A stretch of 64,000 nucleotides of DNA from Streptomyces pinistramenti (GCF_020564935.1 NZ_JAJCXB010000020.1:1-64000); one strand, 5' to 3'. Counted from the first letter of the stretch, positions 1 through 9,880 are shown. The notes: generated by a model not told the origin, from the sequence alone. Program-made: numbers and translations.

Positions 1-1
1 G

Positions 2-1312
2 ACAACCCTGGACCCCCCCCCACCCCCCACCTCCCCCCTGTCCCCCCCATCCCCGCAGCCCCCCACCCCCCGATTCCCGGGCCACGAGCCCGCCACCGAC
101 CACCTCCCCCAGTACGCGGCGCCCGGCCCGCCGGGACCGGGATACGACCCGTACGTCCCGGAGCACACGGCGCCCGGCCTGCTGCAGAGCCAGGCCGCGT
201 ACGCCCCGCGGCCCGCGGTGATCCGCACCCCGGGCGACGAAGGCGCATACGACCCCCAGCCCGACGCGTCACCCGGCGGCTGCTCCCCCCGACGCGCCCG
301 GCGCAGGTCGCGACGGCGCCGCTCGCGCGGCGGGCGTGCCCTGCGGGCCGTCGGCTTCCTGCTCTCACTGGGCGTGCTCGGCGGGGCCGGTGCCTACGCC
401 TGGGCGGACTCCCGGCTCGACGACGCGGTCGACCTGTCCGCGCTGCCGGGCCGGGCCACCCCCGGCAAGGGCACCAACTACCTGATCGTGGGCTCCGACA
501 GCCGCGCGGGCCTCAGCGAGGAGCAGGCGCAGAAGCTGCACACCGGCTCCGGGATCGACGCCGAGGGCCGCCGCACCGACTCGATGATGGTGCTGCACAC
601 CGGCACCCACGGCACCACCATGACCAGCCTCCCGCGCGACTCCTGGGTCACCGTCCCCGCCTACGTCGACCCGAAGACCGGCATCCACTACAAGGCCGCC
701 AGGAACAAGCTCAACGCGGCGTTCTCCCTCGGCGGCCCCGGACTCCTGGTCCGTACCGTCGAGTCGAGCACAGGGCTGCACATCGACCACTACACCGAGA
801 TCGGCTTCGCCGGGTTCGTCGGCATCGTGGACGCGGTCGGCGGCGTACGCATGTGCGTGGACCGGCACATCTCCGACGAGAAGTCCGGCCTCGACCTCAC
901 CCGGGGCTGCCACGTCCTCGACGGGCGGGAGGCACTGGCCTTCGTGCGCCAGCGCCACCAGGAGAAGGAGGGCGACCTCGGCCGCTCCCGCAACCAGCAG
1001 AAGTTCCTCTCCGCCCTGGCCGCCAAGGCGGCGTCCCCGGATGTCTGGCTCAGCCCGTCCGCCGTGTTCAGCACGGCCGGGGCGGGCCTGGACACCCTGA
1101 TCGTCGACGCGTCCACCGGACTGCCCGAGCTGACCCGCCTCTTCAAGGCGCTGCGCCAGGTGTCGTCCGGCAACGGCAAACAGCTCAACGTCCCGGTCTC
1201 CGCCGTCGGTCTGGGCACCTCGAAGGGCAGCGTCGTCGTCTGGGACCGGGAGCTGTCACGCCGCCTCTTCGCCGAACTGCGGGCGGACCGCCCGGTCACC
1301 GTCGGCGGCTGA
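2..1312 (+). CDS. LCP (LytR-CpsA-Psr) family cell-wall ligase, 5' end cut by the window edge
   Basis: LCP proteins sit in the membrane and transfer undecaprenyl-linked glycopolymers such as teichoic acid or arabinogalactan onto peptidoglycan. The frame is open to position 2 with no stop. Its first part is a proline-rich cytoplasmic tail, then an arginine-rich stretch and one membrane helix (around nt 330-400). The extracellular LCP domain follows, with the features TDSMMV, a SLPRDS motif, a phosphate-binding arginine region near CVDRH, and the FVRQRH block, all diagnostic. A GTG at 218 is a possible internal start, but the proline-rich reading continues upstream, so the real start is probably outside the window. 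Family assignment is secure; the polymer transferred is unknown. Confidence 0.88.
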   Translation, partial: TTLDPPPPPTSPLSPPSPQPPTPRFPGHEPATDHLPQYAAPGPPGPGYDPYVPEHTAPGLLQSQAAYAPRPAVIRTPGDEGAYDPQPDASPGGCSPRRARRRSRRRRSRGGRALRAVGFLLSLGVLGGAGAYAWADSRLDDAVDLSALPGRATPGKGTNYLIVGSDSRAGLSEEQAQKLHTGSGIDAEGRRTDSMMVLHTGTHGTTMTSLPRDSWVTVPAYVDPKTGIHYKAARNKLNAAFSLGGPGLLVRTVESSTGLHIDHYTEIGFAGFVGIVDAVGGVRMCVDRHISDEKSGLDLTRGCHVLDGREALAFVRQRHQEKEGDLGRSRNQQKFLSALAAKAASPDVWLSPSAVFSTAGAGLDTLIVDASTGLPELTRLFKALRQVSSGNGKQLNVPVSAVGLGTSKGSVVVWDRELSRRLFAELRADRPVTVGG

Positions 1313-1330
1313 GGCGACCCCCGACGCCGG

Positions 1331-1356
1331 GCGGGCGGTCCGTACGGGCCGCCCGC
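1331..1356 (+). terminator. Hairpin after the LCP gene
   Basis: An 8-bp arm GCGGGCGG pairs with CCGCCCGC, and the intervening bases can extend the stem around a small GTAC loop. It lies about 20 nt after the LCP stop. There is no clear T-run, as is common in streptomycetes. Confidence 0.5.
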
Positions 1357-1393
1357 TCAGGCGTCGGCCCGCTTGAGCCGGCGGCTCGCAGAA

Positions 1394-1431
1394 GCGCCCT
1401 GTCACCGGCCGCGGCTGGTGACAGGGCGCTG
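1394..1431. terminator. Bidirectional terminator between convergent genes
   Basis: A perfect 14-bp stem (AGCGCCCTGTCACC with its complement) encloses a 10-nt loop at 1408-1417. It lies between the convergent LCP gene and the small secreted-protein gene and can serve both. Confidence 0.75.
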
Positions 1432-1477
1432 TCTTCGGCGCCGAAGGAGAGACGGCCAGCGCCGGTTCAGGTGCTGA

Positions 1478-1822
1478 TCACCGCACGAGGACCACGGAGT
1501 TGATCGGCGTCATGTTGTACGGCGCGGATTCGCCCCGACCACGCACCACGTCGGAGCAGTTCGCACCGTTGTACCCGTAGCAGACCTGGAAGCCCGCGCC
1601 GCCGGTCTGGTTGTTGACCAGCACCCGCTCGCCGGTGACGTTCGACAGGTTGTGGGCGCCGTAGCTGTAGAAGATGTTCTTGCTCAGGATGTTGCCGTTC
1701 GTCTCACGGATACAGACCGCTCCGGACGGACAGGGCGTCGCCGCACCGGCGCTGGGCGCTGCGGCGAATCCGAGTCCCACGGCGAGGGCCAGACCTGCGG
1801 CGGATAACGCGATCTTGCGCAT
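1478..1822 (-). CDS. Small secreted protein, peptidase-inhibitor I36 / crystallin-like
   Basis: The protein has about 114 residues. It begins with a Sec signal peptide (MRKIALSAAG, a hydrophobic core, cleavage near AGAA-TP), so it is exported. The mature part has four cysteines (CPSG, VCIRE, VCYGY, NCSD) and a short aromatic/glycine pattern, resembling small extracellular Streptomyces proteins of the peptidase-inhibitor I36 / beta-gamma-crystallin type. I chose the ATG at 1822 because a strong GGTGGAAGG site lies just upstream and the signal peptide starts there; an in-frame upstream ATG at 1864 would add 14 unrelated residues. The function is inferred from the fold family only. Confidence 0.7.
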   Translation of the reverse strand: MRKIALSAAGLALAVGLGFAAAPSAGAATPCPSGAVCIRETNGNILSKNIFYSYGAHNLSNVTGERVLVNNQTGGAGFQVCYGYNGANCSDVVRGRGESAPYNMTPINSVVLVR

Positions 1823-1864
1823 ACCTTCCACCCCTTTTATCTCGATGTCTCCGGTATGGAGCAC

Positions 1865-2179
1865 CTTGCATGTGAAAGTAGCTCATATCGATGAGTGGCA
1901 TGAGGAAATCACCAAAAGTCGCCAATGCCCGTCCAGTTATGGGTCTGGACGCCCCGAGCGGCCGCTCCCTCCCCCGCTCCGTCGTGGAACAGATCGAGCG
2001 GTACGGAGTCCCGGCGAACTGCGGCGGCGCCTCGCCTCGGCGATTGCCAACCGGGATCGACACCGACAGCAACACAGCCCAGGCCATGCTCAAGATGATC
2101 ACCGGGCAGGACCAATAGCCGATCTGCTCCAAGGAGTTCAGTGGTTCACGCGTCGAGCGTGGGTGCCGCTCCCCCACGG
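1865..2179. other. Intergenic stretch without a convincing gene
   Basis: This 315-bp stretch is less GC-rich than its surroundings. A plus-strand reading of 75 codons (1891-2118) lacks a ribosome binding site and recognisable motifs. A minus-strand reading contains one hydrophobic stretch (around 2040-2110) but no proper start. It may be promoter DNA for the secreted protein plus a decayed gene. Confidence 0.4.
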
Positions 2180-2809
2180 TCAGGCGCTGTCCGGTGCTGC
2201 GGATGCCAGTCGTGCCGCTGGTGGCAGCGGTGCGTGCTGCGGGCAGGCTTCGAACGCCTGGATCGCCAACCCTGCGAAGCGTCGGGAGGCGATGACCTGG
2301 GTGGCGACCGATCCGGTATGGATCCCCTTGTTGGCCATGAGGATGAGAATGAGGTCGTCCAGGACGAAATCGGACCGCAGATGCCCTGCGTCCTTGGCTC
2401 GCCGGGCCAGTCCGGCGACTGATCTCAGCGTGTATGCACGGCCCGCGACATCCAGCGCCCCCGGGAAGGTCGACATGAAGGCTTCGGTGAAACCCCGGTC
2501 CCGCGCGTGCAACTCACAGATCTTCTCGATCACCAGGCAAAAGCCACGCCACGGATCGGGATCGGCGCACCCCTCGTCGACGATGGCGCGGCACGCCCGC
2601 AACAGGTCCGCGAAGGCTTCGGCGACCAGCACCTGCTTGGTCGGGAAGCGACGGTACAAGGTGGCAGGCCCCACCCCTGCGCGCCGCGCGATCTCCCGCA
2701 TCGGCACGTCCAATCCGTCGGCGGAAAACAGTGCTCGGGCCGCGTCGAGGATGCGCTCGCGGTTGTCCAGCGCGTCGGAGCGCAGGGTGTGAGGCAAACG
2801 GTCGGTCAC
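2180..2809 (-). CDS. TetR-family repressor
   Basis: This is a 209-residue one-component regulator. The N-terminal helix-turn-helix (about residues 15-62; RERILDAARALFSADG, then VGPATLYRRFPTKQ) is a standard TetR DNA-binding domain. The C-terminal ligand domain resembles the SbtR-like group. It is divergent from the quinone reductase at 3005, with a perfect inverted repeat between them, so it most likely represses that gene and itself. The ligand cannot be told from sequence; electrophilic or quinone-like compounds would suit the partner enzyme. Confidence 0.88.
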   Translation of the reverse strand: MTDRLPHTLRSDALDNRERILDAARALFSADGLDVPMREIARRAGVGPATLYRRFPTKQVLVAEAFADLLRACRAIVDEGCADPDPWRGFCLVIEKICELHARDRGFTEAFMSTFPGALDVAGRAYTLRSVAGLARRAKDAGHLRSDFVLDDLILILMANKGIHTGSVATQVIASRRFAGLAIQAFEACPQHAPLPPAARLASAAPDSA

Positions 2810-2825
2810 GCTCTTACTTTACCTA

Positions 2826-2845
2826 AACGGACGGGGGCGTCCGTT
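2826..2845. promoter_or_regulatory. TetR operator (inverted repeat)
   Basis: AACGGAC, a 6-nt spacer, and GTCCGTT form a perfect inverted repeat 17 bp upstream of the tetR start, in the divergent intergenic region. Its position and symmetry fit autoregulation and control of the divergent reductase. Confidence 0.7.
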
Positions 2846-3004
2846 ACTGTTCAGGACGTAGCAGCTCACCGAGATCATCGGGGCGCGCAGCACCGGGACC
2901 GAACCCCGGCCGCGCCGTGAACCCCCCTCCCGCCGTCGACGGCGACCGGCGGCGGGTACTGAGCGCGACCGACTTTGATCGGCCCGAGAACGTGGGAGAC
3001 GACA

Positions 3005-3967
3005 TTGAAGGCAATCGCGATCCAGACGTACGGAGGTCCTGAAGGTCTGGCTGCTGTCGACCTGCCGGCTCCCGCACCTGCTGCCGGACAAGTGCTGGTC
3101 ACCACCGAGGCCATAGGCGTCGGCGGGGTCGACACCACGATCCGAAGCGGGGCCCTGGCCGCCTACGGCTTCAAGGAAGGCCACATCCCGGGCGGCGAGG
3201 TGGCGGGCATCGTGACCGCGGTCGGTGACGGCGTCGACGCCTCGTGGATCGGCCGGCGGGTCTGGGCCTTCACCGGCAGAGGCGGTGGCTACGTCGAACA
3301 GGCCGTCGCGCCGGTCGAAGAGATCTTTCCCCTGCCCACGAAGCTTTCCGCAGTCGACGCGGTGACGCTCGGCGGTTCCGGCGTGGTGGCCCACTTCGGG
3401 CTCCGCCACGCTCACTTCGCTCCCGGGGAGACGGTCCTGGTACGTGGCGCGGCCGGCAGCATCGGCATCATGACAGTGCAACTCGCCGCTCGCGGCGGCG
3501 CCGCCGCAGTCGCGGTCACCACCTCCTCGGCCGAGCGCGGCGAGCAGCTGCGACGGCTCGGGGCGACTCACGTCCTGGACCGCTCCGGCGATGGAGGGGA
3601 ACAAGCTCCCGCAGGCTATGACGTCATCATCGACGTGGTGTCCGGCAAGGACATGCCGTCGTTCTTCGACCGGCTCAACCCGAACGGCCGCATGGTGGCC
3701 GTGGGCGCCGTCGCGGGCCGGCCACCGGCGGACTTCGGCACGAAGATCATGGCGGCGTTCCAGAAGTCGATGTCCTTCGCCGCTTTCAGCGCAGCCACCG
3801 TCAACGGAGCCGACCGGCATGCCGTGCGCAGCGAGCAGTTCGCCGCAGCGAGCCGCGGAGAGATCGCAACAGTGGTGCACGAGGTGCTGCCACTGGACGC
3901 AGCCATGCTGGCGCACCAGAAGATGGACGCGGGCGAGGTCTTCGGCAGAATCGTGCTGACACCGTAG
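3005..3967 (+). CDS. NADPH:quinone reductase-like medium-chain oxidoreductase
   Basis: A 320-residue zinc-independent member of the MDR superfamily that would reduce quinones or other electrophiles with NADPH. An N-terminal GroES-like domain precedes a Rossmann domain carrying the nucleotide loop GAAGSIGIMTVQLA. The zinc ligands of alcohol dehydrogenases are absent. I place the start at TTG 3005 because GGGAG lies 5-10 nt upstream and the family N-terminus (MKAIAIQTYGGPE) begins there. Another in-frame TTG at 2975 has no such site. It is divergent from the TetR gene and probably induced by its ligand. Confidence 0.85.
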   Translation: MKAIAIQTYGGPEGLAAVDLPAPAPAAGQVLVTTEAIGVGGVDTTIRSGALAAYGFKEGHIPGGEVAGIVTAVGDGVDASWIGRRVWAFTGRGGGYVEQAVAPVEEIFPLPTKLSAVDAVTLGGSGVVAHFGLRHAHFAPGETVLVRGAAGSIGIMTVQLAARGGAAAVAVTTSSAERGEQLRRLGATHVLDRSGDGGEQAPAGYDVIIDVVSGKDMPSFFDRLNPNGRMVAVGAVAGRPPADFGTKIMAAFQKSMSFAAFSAATVNGADRHAVRSEQFAAASRGEIATVVHEVLPLDAAMLAHQKMDAGEVFGRIVLTP

Positions 3968-4404
3968 TCGAAGGCATCCACACCGAGCTTGCCGATTCCC
4001 TGCGCCGTCGGGGCGAGGGAGCCCAACGCCGGTGCGTGAAGGCAGAGTTGGACTCCCGCACGACCGCGCTCCACGTGAAGACCGAAGATCTACCGAAGGG
4101 GTCGGCGCGGTTCGGGCCATGGCAGCCGGCCGTGGCGCCCACCCGACGCAACAGCCGGGCCTTCAACGTGCCCCACCTCCGAGAAGACCGCACCTCACCA
4201 GCACAAACATCCGATGGGGCTGGAAGGAAGCCGCGCTGCTCAGCCCAGCTGACCAGCGGGAACGAAGAGTGTTTCTTCACAGGAGCGCCGAGTTGGTGCA
4301 GAACGACTTTGCGTCCTCGGCCGAACCAGAGTGGCGGTCTCGTCGACCTCCCGCGCCTGCACCCGCTCGGCCATGCCGAACAGTCTGGACCGAACGCGCC
4401 GGGT
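3968..4404. other. Intergenic region, no supported gene
   Basis: This 437-bp stretch lies between the reductase and the convergent monooxygenase. Several short readings cross it on both strands, but none has a plausible start, ribosome binding site and family motif together. I see no clean terminator. Confidence 0.4.
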
Positions 4405-5982
<1,578 letters not shown>

Positions 5983-6026
5983 GAACAGTGTTCTATTTAC
6001 GAACGGCGTTCGTGTCAAGTTATAGT
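5983..6026. promoter_or_regulatory. Back-to-back promoters with two TetR operator copies
   Basis: On the minus strand TTGACA (6018-6013), a 17-nt spacer and TAGAAC (5995-5990) form a promoter for the monooxygenase. The spacer holds the palindrome CGAACGGCGTTCG (6000-6012). A second copy, GAACAGTGTTC (5983-5993), covers the -10 and start point. The centres are 18 bp apart. On the plus strand TATAGT at 6021-6026 is 6 nt from the GTG of tetR. Binding would block both promoters. Confidence 0.75.
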
Positions 6027-6032
6027 GGCCGG

Positions 6033-6755
6033 GTGAACCCGAGAGAACGACGCGCGGCGCGCCACCAGCCGCCGCCCCCCGACGCCGAAGCCGACCCCAG
6101 GCCGCGGCGCCGCAAGGCCCCGATCACCGTGCAGCAGGTCATCGACACCGCGCTGGACGTCATCGCCACAGAGGGCTACGAGGCACTGACCATGCGCCGC
6201 CTGGCCGGCGCACTCGGCACCGGACCCGCCTCGCTCTACGCCCACGTGGTCAACAAGGCCGACCTCGACGAGCTGCTCATCGGGCGGCTGTGCGCCGAGC
6301 TCGTCCTACCTGAGCCCGACCCCGCGGCCTGGCGGGAGCAGATCCGCGGCGTGTGCACCCAGATACGCGACCAGTACCTGAAATACCCCGGAATCTCCCG
6401 CGCCGCGCTCGCCATGGCCCCCACCGACCTCGAAACTCTGCGCGTCGCCGAAGGAATGCTGGCCATCCTGCTCGCCGGCGGCATCGCCCCGCAGACCGCC
6501 GCCTGGGCCATCGACACCCTCTTGCTGTACGTGGCCGCCTACTGCCTTGAGACATCGCTCGTGCGCCGTCGATCAGCACACGACGATGCTGCTTGGGTCC
6601 TCGACCGCGACGAACTGCTACGCCGGTTCACCGCCCTGCCTGCCGAGAGCTTTCCCCACACCACCCGCCACGCCGCCGAACTCACCGCCGGCGAGGGCCA
6701 CGACCGGTTCGACTTCACCCTCACCCTGATGATCGACGGCCTCGCACACCGCTAG
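6033..6755 (+). CDS. TetR-family repressor of the divergent monooxygenase
   Basis: A 240-residue TetR protein with an arginine/proline-rich N-terminal extension, an HTH around residues 30-75 (TVQQVIDTALDVIATEGY, then GTGPASLYAHVVNKADL) and a TetR_C_1-type ligand domain. In-frame ATG at 5988 lies in the operator; GTG 6033 follows a TATAGT box by 6 nt, so translation is probably leaderless. Tetracycline-class and polyketide efflux or modification genes often carry this subfamily, consistent with the neighbouring monooxygenase. The ligand is not known. Confidence 0.85.
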   Translation: MNPRERRAARHQPPPPDAEADPRPRRRKAPITVQQVIDTALDVIATEGYEALTMRRLAGALGTGPASLYAHVVNKADLDELLIGRLCAELVLPEPDPAAWREQIRGVCTQIRDQYLKYPGISRAALAMAPTDLETLRVAEGMLAILLAGGIAPQTAAWAIDTLLLYVAAYCLETSLVRRRSAHDDAAWVLDRDELLRRFTALPAESFPHTTRHAAELTAGEGHDRFDFTLTLMIDGLAHR

Positions 6756-6791
6756 GCATTTTCGTTGGGGTCCGCGGGCCGTCGGTCTGAG

Positions 6792-7044
6792 GTGCCGTTG
6801 CCTGACGCACAGTGGGCGCGGATCGAGCCGCTGCTCCCGGGCCGGGCGCCGAAGCAGGGTGGCCGCTGGCGTGATCACCATGAGGTGAGCGACGTGATCG
6901 CCTTCAAGTTCCAGACCGGAACGCAGTGGGTTCACCTGCCGGAGAAGTACAGCAGTCGGCGAGGGCCTGAACTGGGCCGTGTCGATGGGCTCCACGACCG
7001 TGCGCGCTCACCAGCACGCGGCGGGGGCAGGCCACCGGCCTTAA
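6792..7044 (+). pseudogene. Degenerate IS5-family transposase remnant
   Basis: The first part reads as the start of an IS5-type DDE transposase (LPDAQWARIEPLLPGR, then GGRWRDH, then IAFKFQTGTQWVHLPEKY). After about 6955 a deletion and frame change occur. The next recognisable block, in another frame from 6961, is the segment LNWAVSMGSTTVRAHQHAAG that precedes the catalytic core, and it ends at a stop at 7042. Most of the catalytic domain is missing, so it cannot be active. Flanking inverted repeats were not identified. Confidence 0.75.
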
Positions 7045-7096
7045 CGAAGAGTCGTTCGATCTGCTCCCACCGTGGACGACGGTGACCGCGAGGTCC

Positions 7097-7112
7097 TGAG
7101 TACATGTACTCA
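7097..7112. repeat. Perfect 16-bp palindrome
   Basis: TGAGTACATGTACTCA is fully self-complementary without a spacer. It lies between the transposase remnant and the 3' end of the protease gene, not in an obvious promoter. It could be a regulator site left from a lost gene or part of the mobile remnant. Confidence 0.5.
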
Positions 7113-7268
7113 AGCCGGCACGTACGTATCCCACTCGTCATGATCTGAACGAGGGTCCCCAGCGATCCGCCCGCGGTCGTCCGTCGTCAGGTCCTGTTGC
7201 GAACCCTCCCGGGCTGATGAGGACAACAGGCCCTGGACTTGCCCGCGTTCGGGCGGGCTCAAGGTGTG

Positions 7269-8003
7269 CTATCGCCGGGTGACCGAGTGGATCCAGGCGA
7301 GTTGCTGGGAGATCTCCCCGGCCTCGGCGGTCTTCTCCCGGTCGGAGCCGTCGAAGACGCCGAGGAGGGTTTCGGTGCCGTGCGGGGCGATGCTCATCAC
7401 CGGGCCTCCGGAGTCGCCGCCGGCGGGAATCCCGGACACCTTTTCCATGCAGAAATCCGAGCCGCCCGGTGCGGTGTGGCCGTCGCACCGGGGGTCGTCC
7501 GGCCGTACGACCCGCAGGTCCGACTGCTTGAGCACAGGAGACTGGCAAGTGTTTTCGTCACCGGTGCAGGTGGCGCCCCACCCGTACTGCCGTACGGCCT
7601 GGCCGGGTTGGACAGGGGCCGTGGCCAAGCGCGCCGTGCGGACCTTCATCGGCGGGACCTTGATGAGCATCATGTCGGCGTGCGCGCTTCCGGCGCGTCG
7701 GCCGGGCACCGGGTGGACCGTGGCGCCCTTCCGCATGTCGAGGTTGCCGACCCGGAACGAGATCCGCTTGTCGGCGACCGGCTGTCCCTGCTCGAAGAAG
7801 CAGTGCGAGGCGCTGATGATCCACTGGCGCGTGACCGCCGTCCCGGTGCACGCCGGTTTGCCGTCGACGAGCATGCGCACCGCCCACGGGCCGTAGGTGC
7901 TCTTCGATCCGCCGATGACGGCGGAGGCCGGCGCGGCCGACATCACCGCGCCCATCACCAGCAGTAAGGCGGTCAGCAGCAGGACACGAACTCGACGCAC
8001 CAT
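7269..8003 (-). CDS. Secreted trypsin-like serine protease (S1)
   Basis: A 244-residue exported endopeptidase. The signal peptide (residues 1 to about 28) ends at PASA and is followed directly by VIGGSKS, so the mature trypsin-type N-terminus appears to be made by signal peptidase with no separate propeptide. The catalytic triad is visible: His67 in SASHC, Asp110 in HADMML and Ser198 in GGDSGGP. Six further cysteines fit disulfides. The ATG at 8003 has a GAGGAGCT site 8 nt upstream; the in-frame upstream extension lacks sense. It has no linked inhibitor or regulator. Confidence 0.88.
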   Translation of the reverse strand: MVRRVRVLLLTALLLVMGAVMSAAPASAVIGGSKSTYGPWAVRMLVDGKPACTGTAVTRQWIISASHCFFEQGQPVADKRISFRVGNLDMRKGATVHPVPGRRAGSAHADMMLIKVPPMKVRTARLATAPVQPGQAVRQYGWGATCTGDENTCQSPVLKQSDLRVVRPDDPRCDGHTAPGGSDFCMEKVSGIPAGGDSGGPVMSIAPHGTETLLGVFDGSDREKTAEAGEISQQLAWIHSVTRR

Positions 8004-8467
8004 CCTGAACAGCTCCTCTCGTCGGGGCCTGGGCCGTACTGGTGGTGAGACACCGCGCCGGGCCAAAAAGTTCCGAAAGATACCGACGCGGGGCCGGCAC
8101 CTGCTTCACCTGTGCCGTGCACAAGTACGCCCGCCCCAGCAGGGGACGACGCAAGACGTCGCCTGCCGGTCCAGCCCTTGGGCGAGAGCGGCTCACTACG
8201 TGCGCTTGCTGTCCTCGTTGGAGATGACGGCTCGAAGCGTTGGCGACGTGTCCCTGACCGCTCGGGCCTCAACTCTCATCCGGTCATGTCGAATCGGCCT
8301 CACCGAGCTGCGGTAAGTCCTGCTCCCGGCGTCGGGCAGCCTTTTCCTCTTCGGTCAGTCTTTTGTGCGGGCGCGGGAAATACCATCGCATTGGGCGCTT
8401 CACTCCCGAGGTTCCAGGACCTTGCCCATCAGGTCCCGATGAACCCTGTGGTCTTCCGCCGGTAATT
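8004..8467. other. Intergenic region upstream of the protease
   Basis: About 460 bp containing the protease promoter region and no open reading frame with a credible start and motif on either strand. Confidence 0.4.
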
Positions 8468-8587
8468 CCCCGGCGGCCGGCCGAGCCGGAGGAGATCTCC
8501 GAGGCAATCGCCTACCTGGCCGGCGACGCGGCGAGCTTCGTCCACGGCGCCGTGCTGCCTGTGGATGGCGGCCGTACAACCGTCCGA
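8468..8587 (+). pseudogene. C-terminal remnant of a short-chain dehydrogenase (SDR)
   Basis: In one frame the DNA encodes EPEEISEAIAYLAGDAASFV followed by HGAVLPVDGG, the conserved C-terminal segment of classical SDR enzymes. The N-terminal cofactor domain and the active site are absent upstream. It is therefore a dead fragment, probably left by deletion. Confidence 0.7.
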
Positions 8588-8780
8588 CTCACGCGGCCTG
8601 TCGGGCATCCCGGCCGCACAACGGCGGCCCGGGGCGTCCGGCGGGGCACCGTAAGTCAGGGGCTTCACATCCGTCCGTGCGGCAGGCAGCTACCCGTGTC
8701 TTCAACTGCCGCACTACAGCAGGGAATTGATCCATAGTCATTCTGCACGGAGGTCGTTCCGCCGGAAGATCTCCACTGAG

Positions 8781-9680
8781 CTACCGGGCTCGACCGTGGT
8801 GTTCTTGCGCGTCGGTCCGCGGCTCGTCTTGCCGGTAGCGGTCAAGTTCATCCGGATCATGGGCGGAGAAGATTTCGATCTGATCGCCATGGTCTTGGGC
8901 CAGTTCGCGCAGCCGGGCCTGATTGCGGTGGCGGGCCGGGCCATCGGCTTGGACCAGGGTCTGGAAGAGGGACAATCCTGGTGTGGAGCGTGGCGTGAGT
9001 GGATCGATCTCGCTCTGGGAGAAGTAGGCGTCCCCGGCGTGCAACAGCCAGTGGGGGCTGGTTGTGCTTTCCGTTTTCTCGTGGCGGCGCACGGCCACAC
9101 CGGCGTGGCCGTGGGTGTGGCCAGGTAGCGGTATCAGCGCGATGTCGGCTGAGATTCCCCGGAGTTGCCGTACGGCCTCGAAGCCGAACCAGTGGTCTCC
9201 GTGGGTCGGGTGGTAGGTGACCCAGTCGGGACCATGGGCCCATTGGCCGGCTCGGTATCGGAAACGTTCCGTCCGTGTGGAGGCTCTTGTCGCGCTTTGG
9301 TGCTCGGTCGCGTGGAGGTGAACCTTTGCCTTGGGGAAGTCGGGCAGCCCGCCTGCGTGGTCGAGGTCCAGGTGGGTCAGGACGATGTGCCGGACGTCGT
9401 CGGCTGCGTATCCCAGCCCGGTCACCTGGCGCACCGCTGTCTCGGCGAGATCCAGGCGAGGACGGTTGAGGAGCAGGAATTCGCGGCCCAGGGATTTCCC
9501 GGGGTTGGCGATGTCGCGCAACCCGACCCCGGTGTCCACCAGCACCAATCCCTGGTCGGTCTCGATCAGTAGGCAGTGGCAGATCAGCCGAGCGGTCTGG
9601 AACGGCAGCCGGTTGCCGTTGATGAGCCGGCCGCCGACCGGCTGCATCGTGCCGCAGTTCAGGTGATGGATCCGCATCAT
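8781..9680 (-). CDS. MBL-fold metallo-hydrolase
   Basis: A 299-residue metallo-beta-lactamase-fold hydrolase, probably cytoplasmic. The metal motif reads THLDLDHAGG, so the usual HxHxDH is HxDxDH here. Further ligand candidates are HGDHW, LPGHTHGHAG and LLHAGDAYFS. The arrangement resembles the lactonase-like group in streptomycetes (AHL-lactonase relatives), but the substrate is unknown. The ATG at 9680 is preceded by a purine-rich site. It is divergent from a MerR gene, and a MerR-type promoter points towards it, so it is probably the MerR target. Confidence 0.82.
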   Translation of the reverse strand: MMRIHHLNCGTMQPVGGRLINGNRLPFQTARLICHCLLIETDQGLVLVDTGVGLRDIANPGKSLGREFLLLNRPRLDLAETAVRQVTGLGYAADDVRHIVLTHLDLDHAGGLPDFPKAKVHLHATEHQSATRASTRTERFRYRAGQWAHGPDWVTYHPTHGDHWFGFEAVRQLRGISADIALIPLPGHTHGHAGVAVRRHEKTESTTSPHWLLHAGDAYFSQSEIDPLTPRSTPGLSLFQTLVQADGPARHRNQARLRELAQDHGDQIEIFSAHDPDELDRYRQDEPRTDAQEHHGRAR

Positions 9681-9828
9681 GCGCCCCCTCCAGGTATGCG
9701 TGCGACGTCAGTGACGTATCGTCAATTCGCGTTGTGATGGGCAACTTGGTCCACCGGATGGCCATGCGTGGTCGGGCGAGCGAGTGCACCGCGGTGGTGT
9801 CGGCGTCGAGCTGGACAGCGACGCTTCA

Positions 9829-9859
9829 CGTTAAACAGTGGAGTACGCTCCAAGGTCAA
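9829..9859 (-). promoter_or_regulatory. MerR-type promoter facing the MBL-fold gene
   Basis: On the minus strand a TTGACC -35 box (9859-9854) is followed by the dyad TGGAG-n4-CTCCA (9839-9852) and a TTAACG/TTTAAC -10 box after 18-19 nt. An over-long spacer holding a dyad is the hallmark of MerR-activated promoters. It points to the gene starting at 9680. Confidence 0.65.
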
Positions 9860-9880
9860 GCCATGATCCGACGGAGGGGC

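Noticed and set aside
1704..2177. Minus-strand frame with a hydrophobic stretch
   Set aside because: It overlaps the secreted-protein gene in another frame, lacks a ribosome binding site, and only one hydrophobic run supports it.
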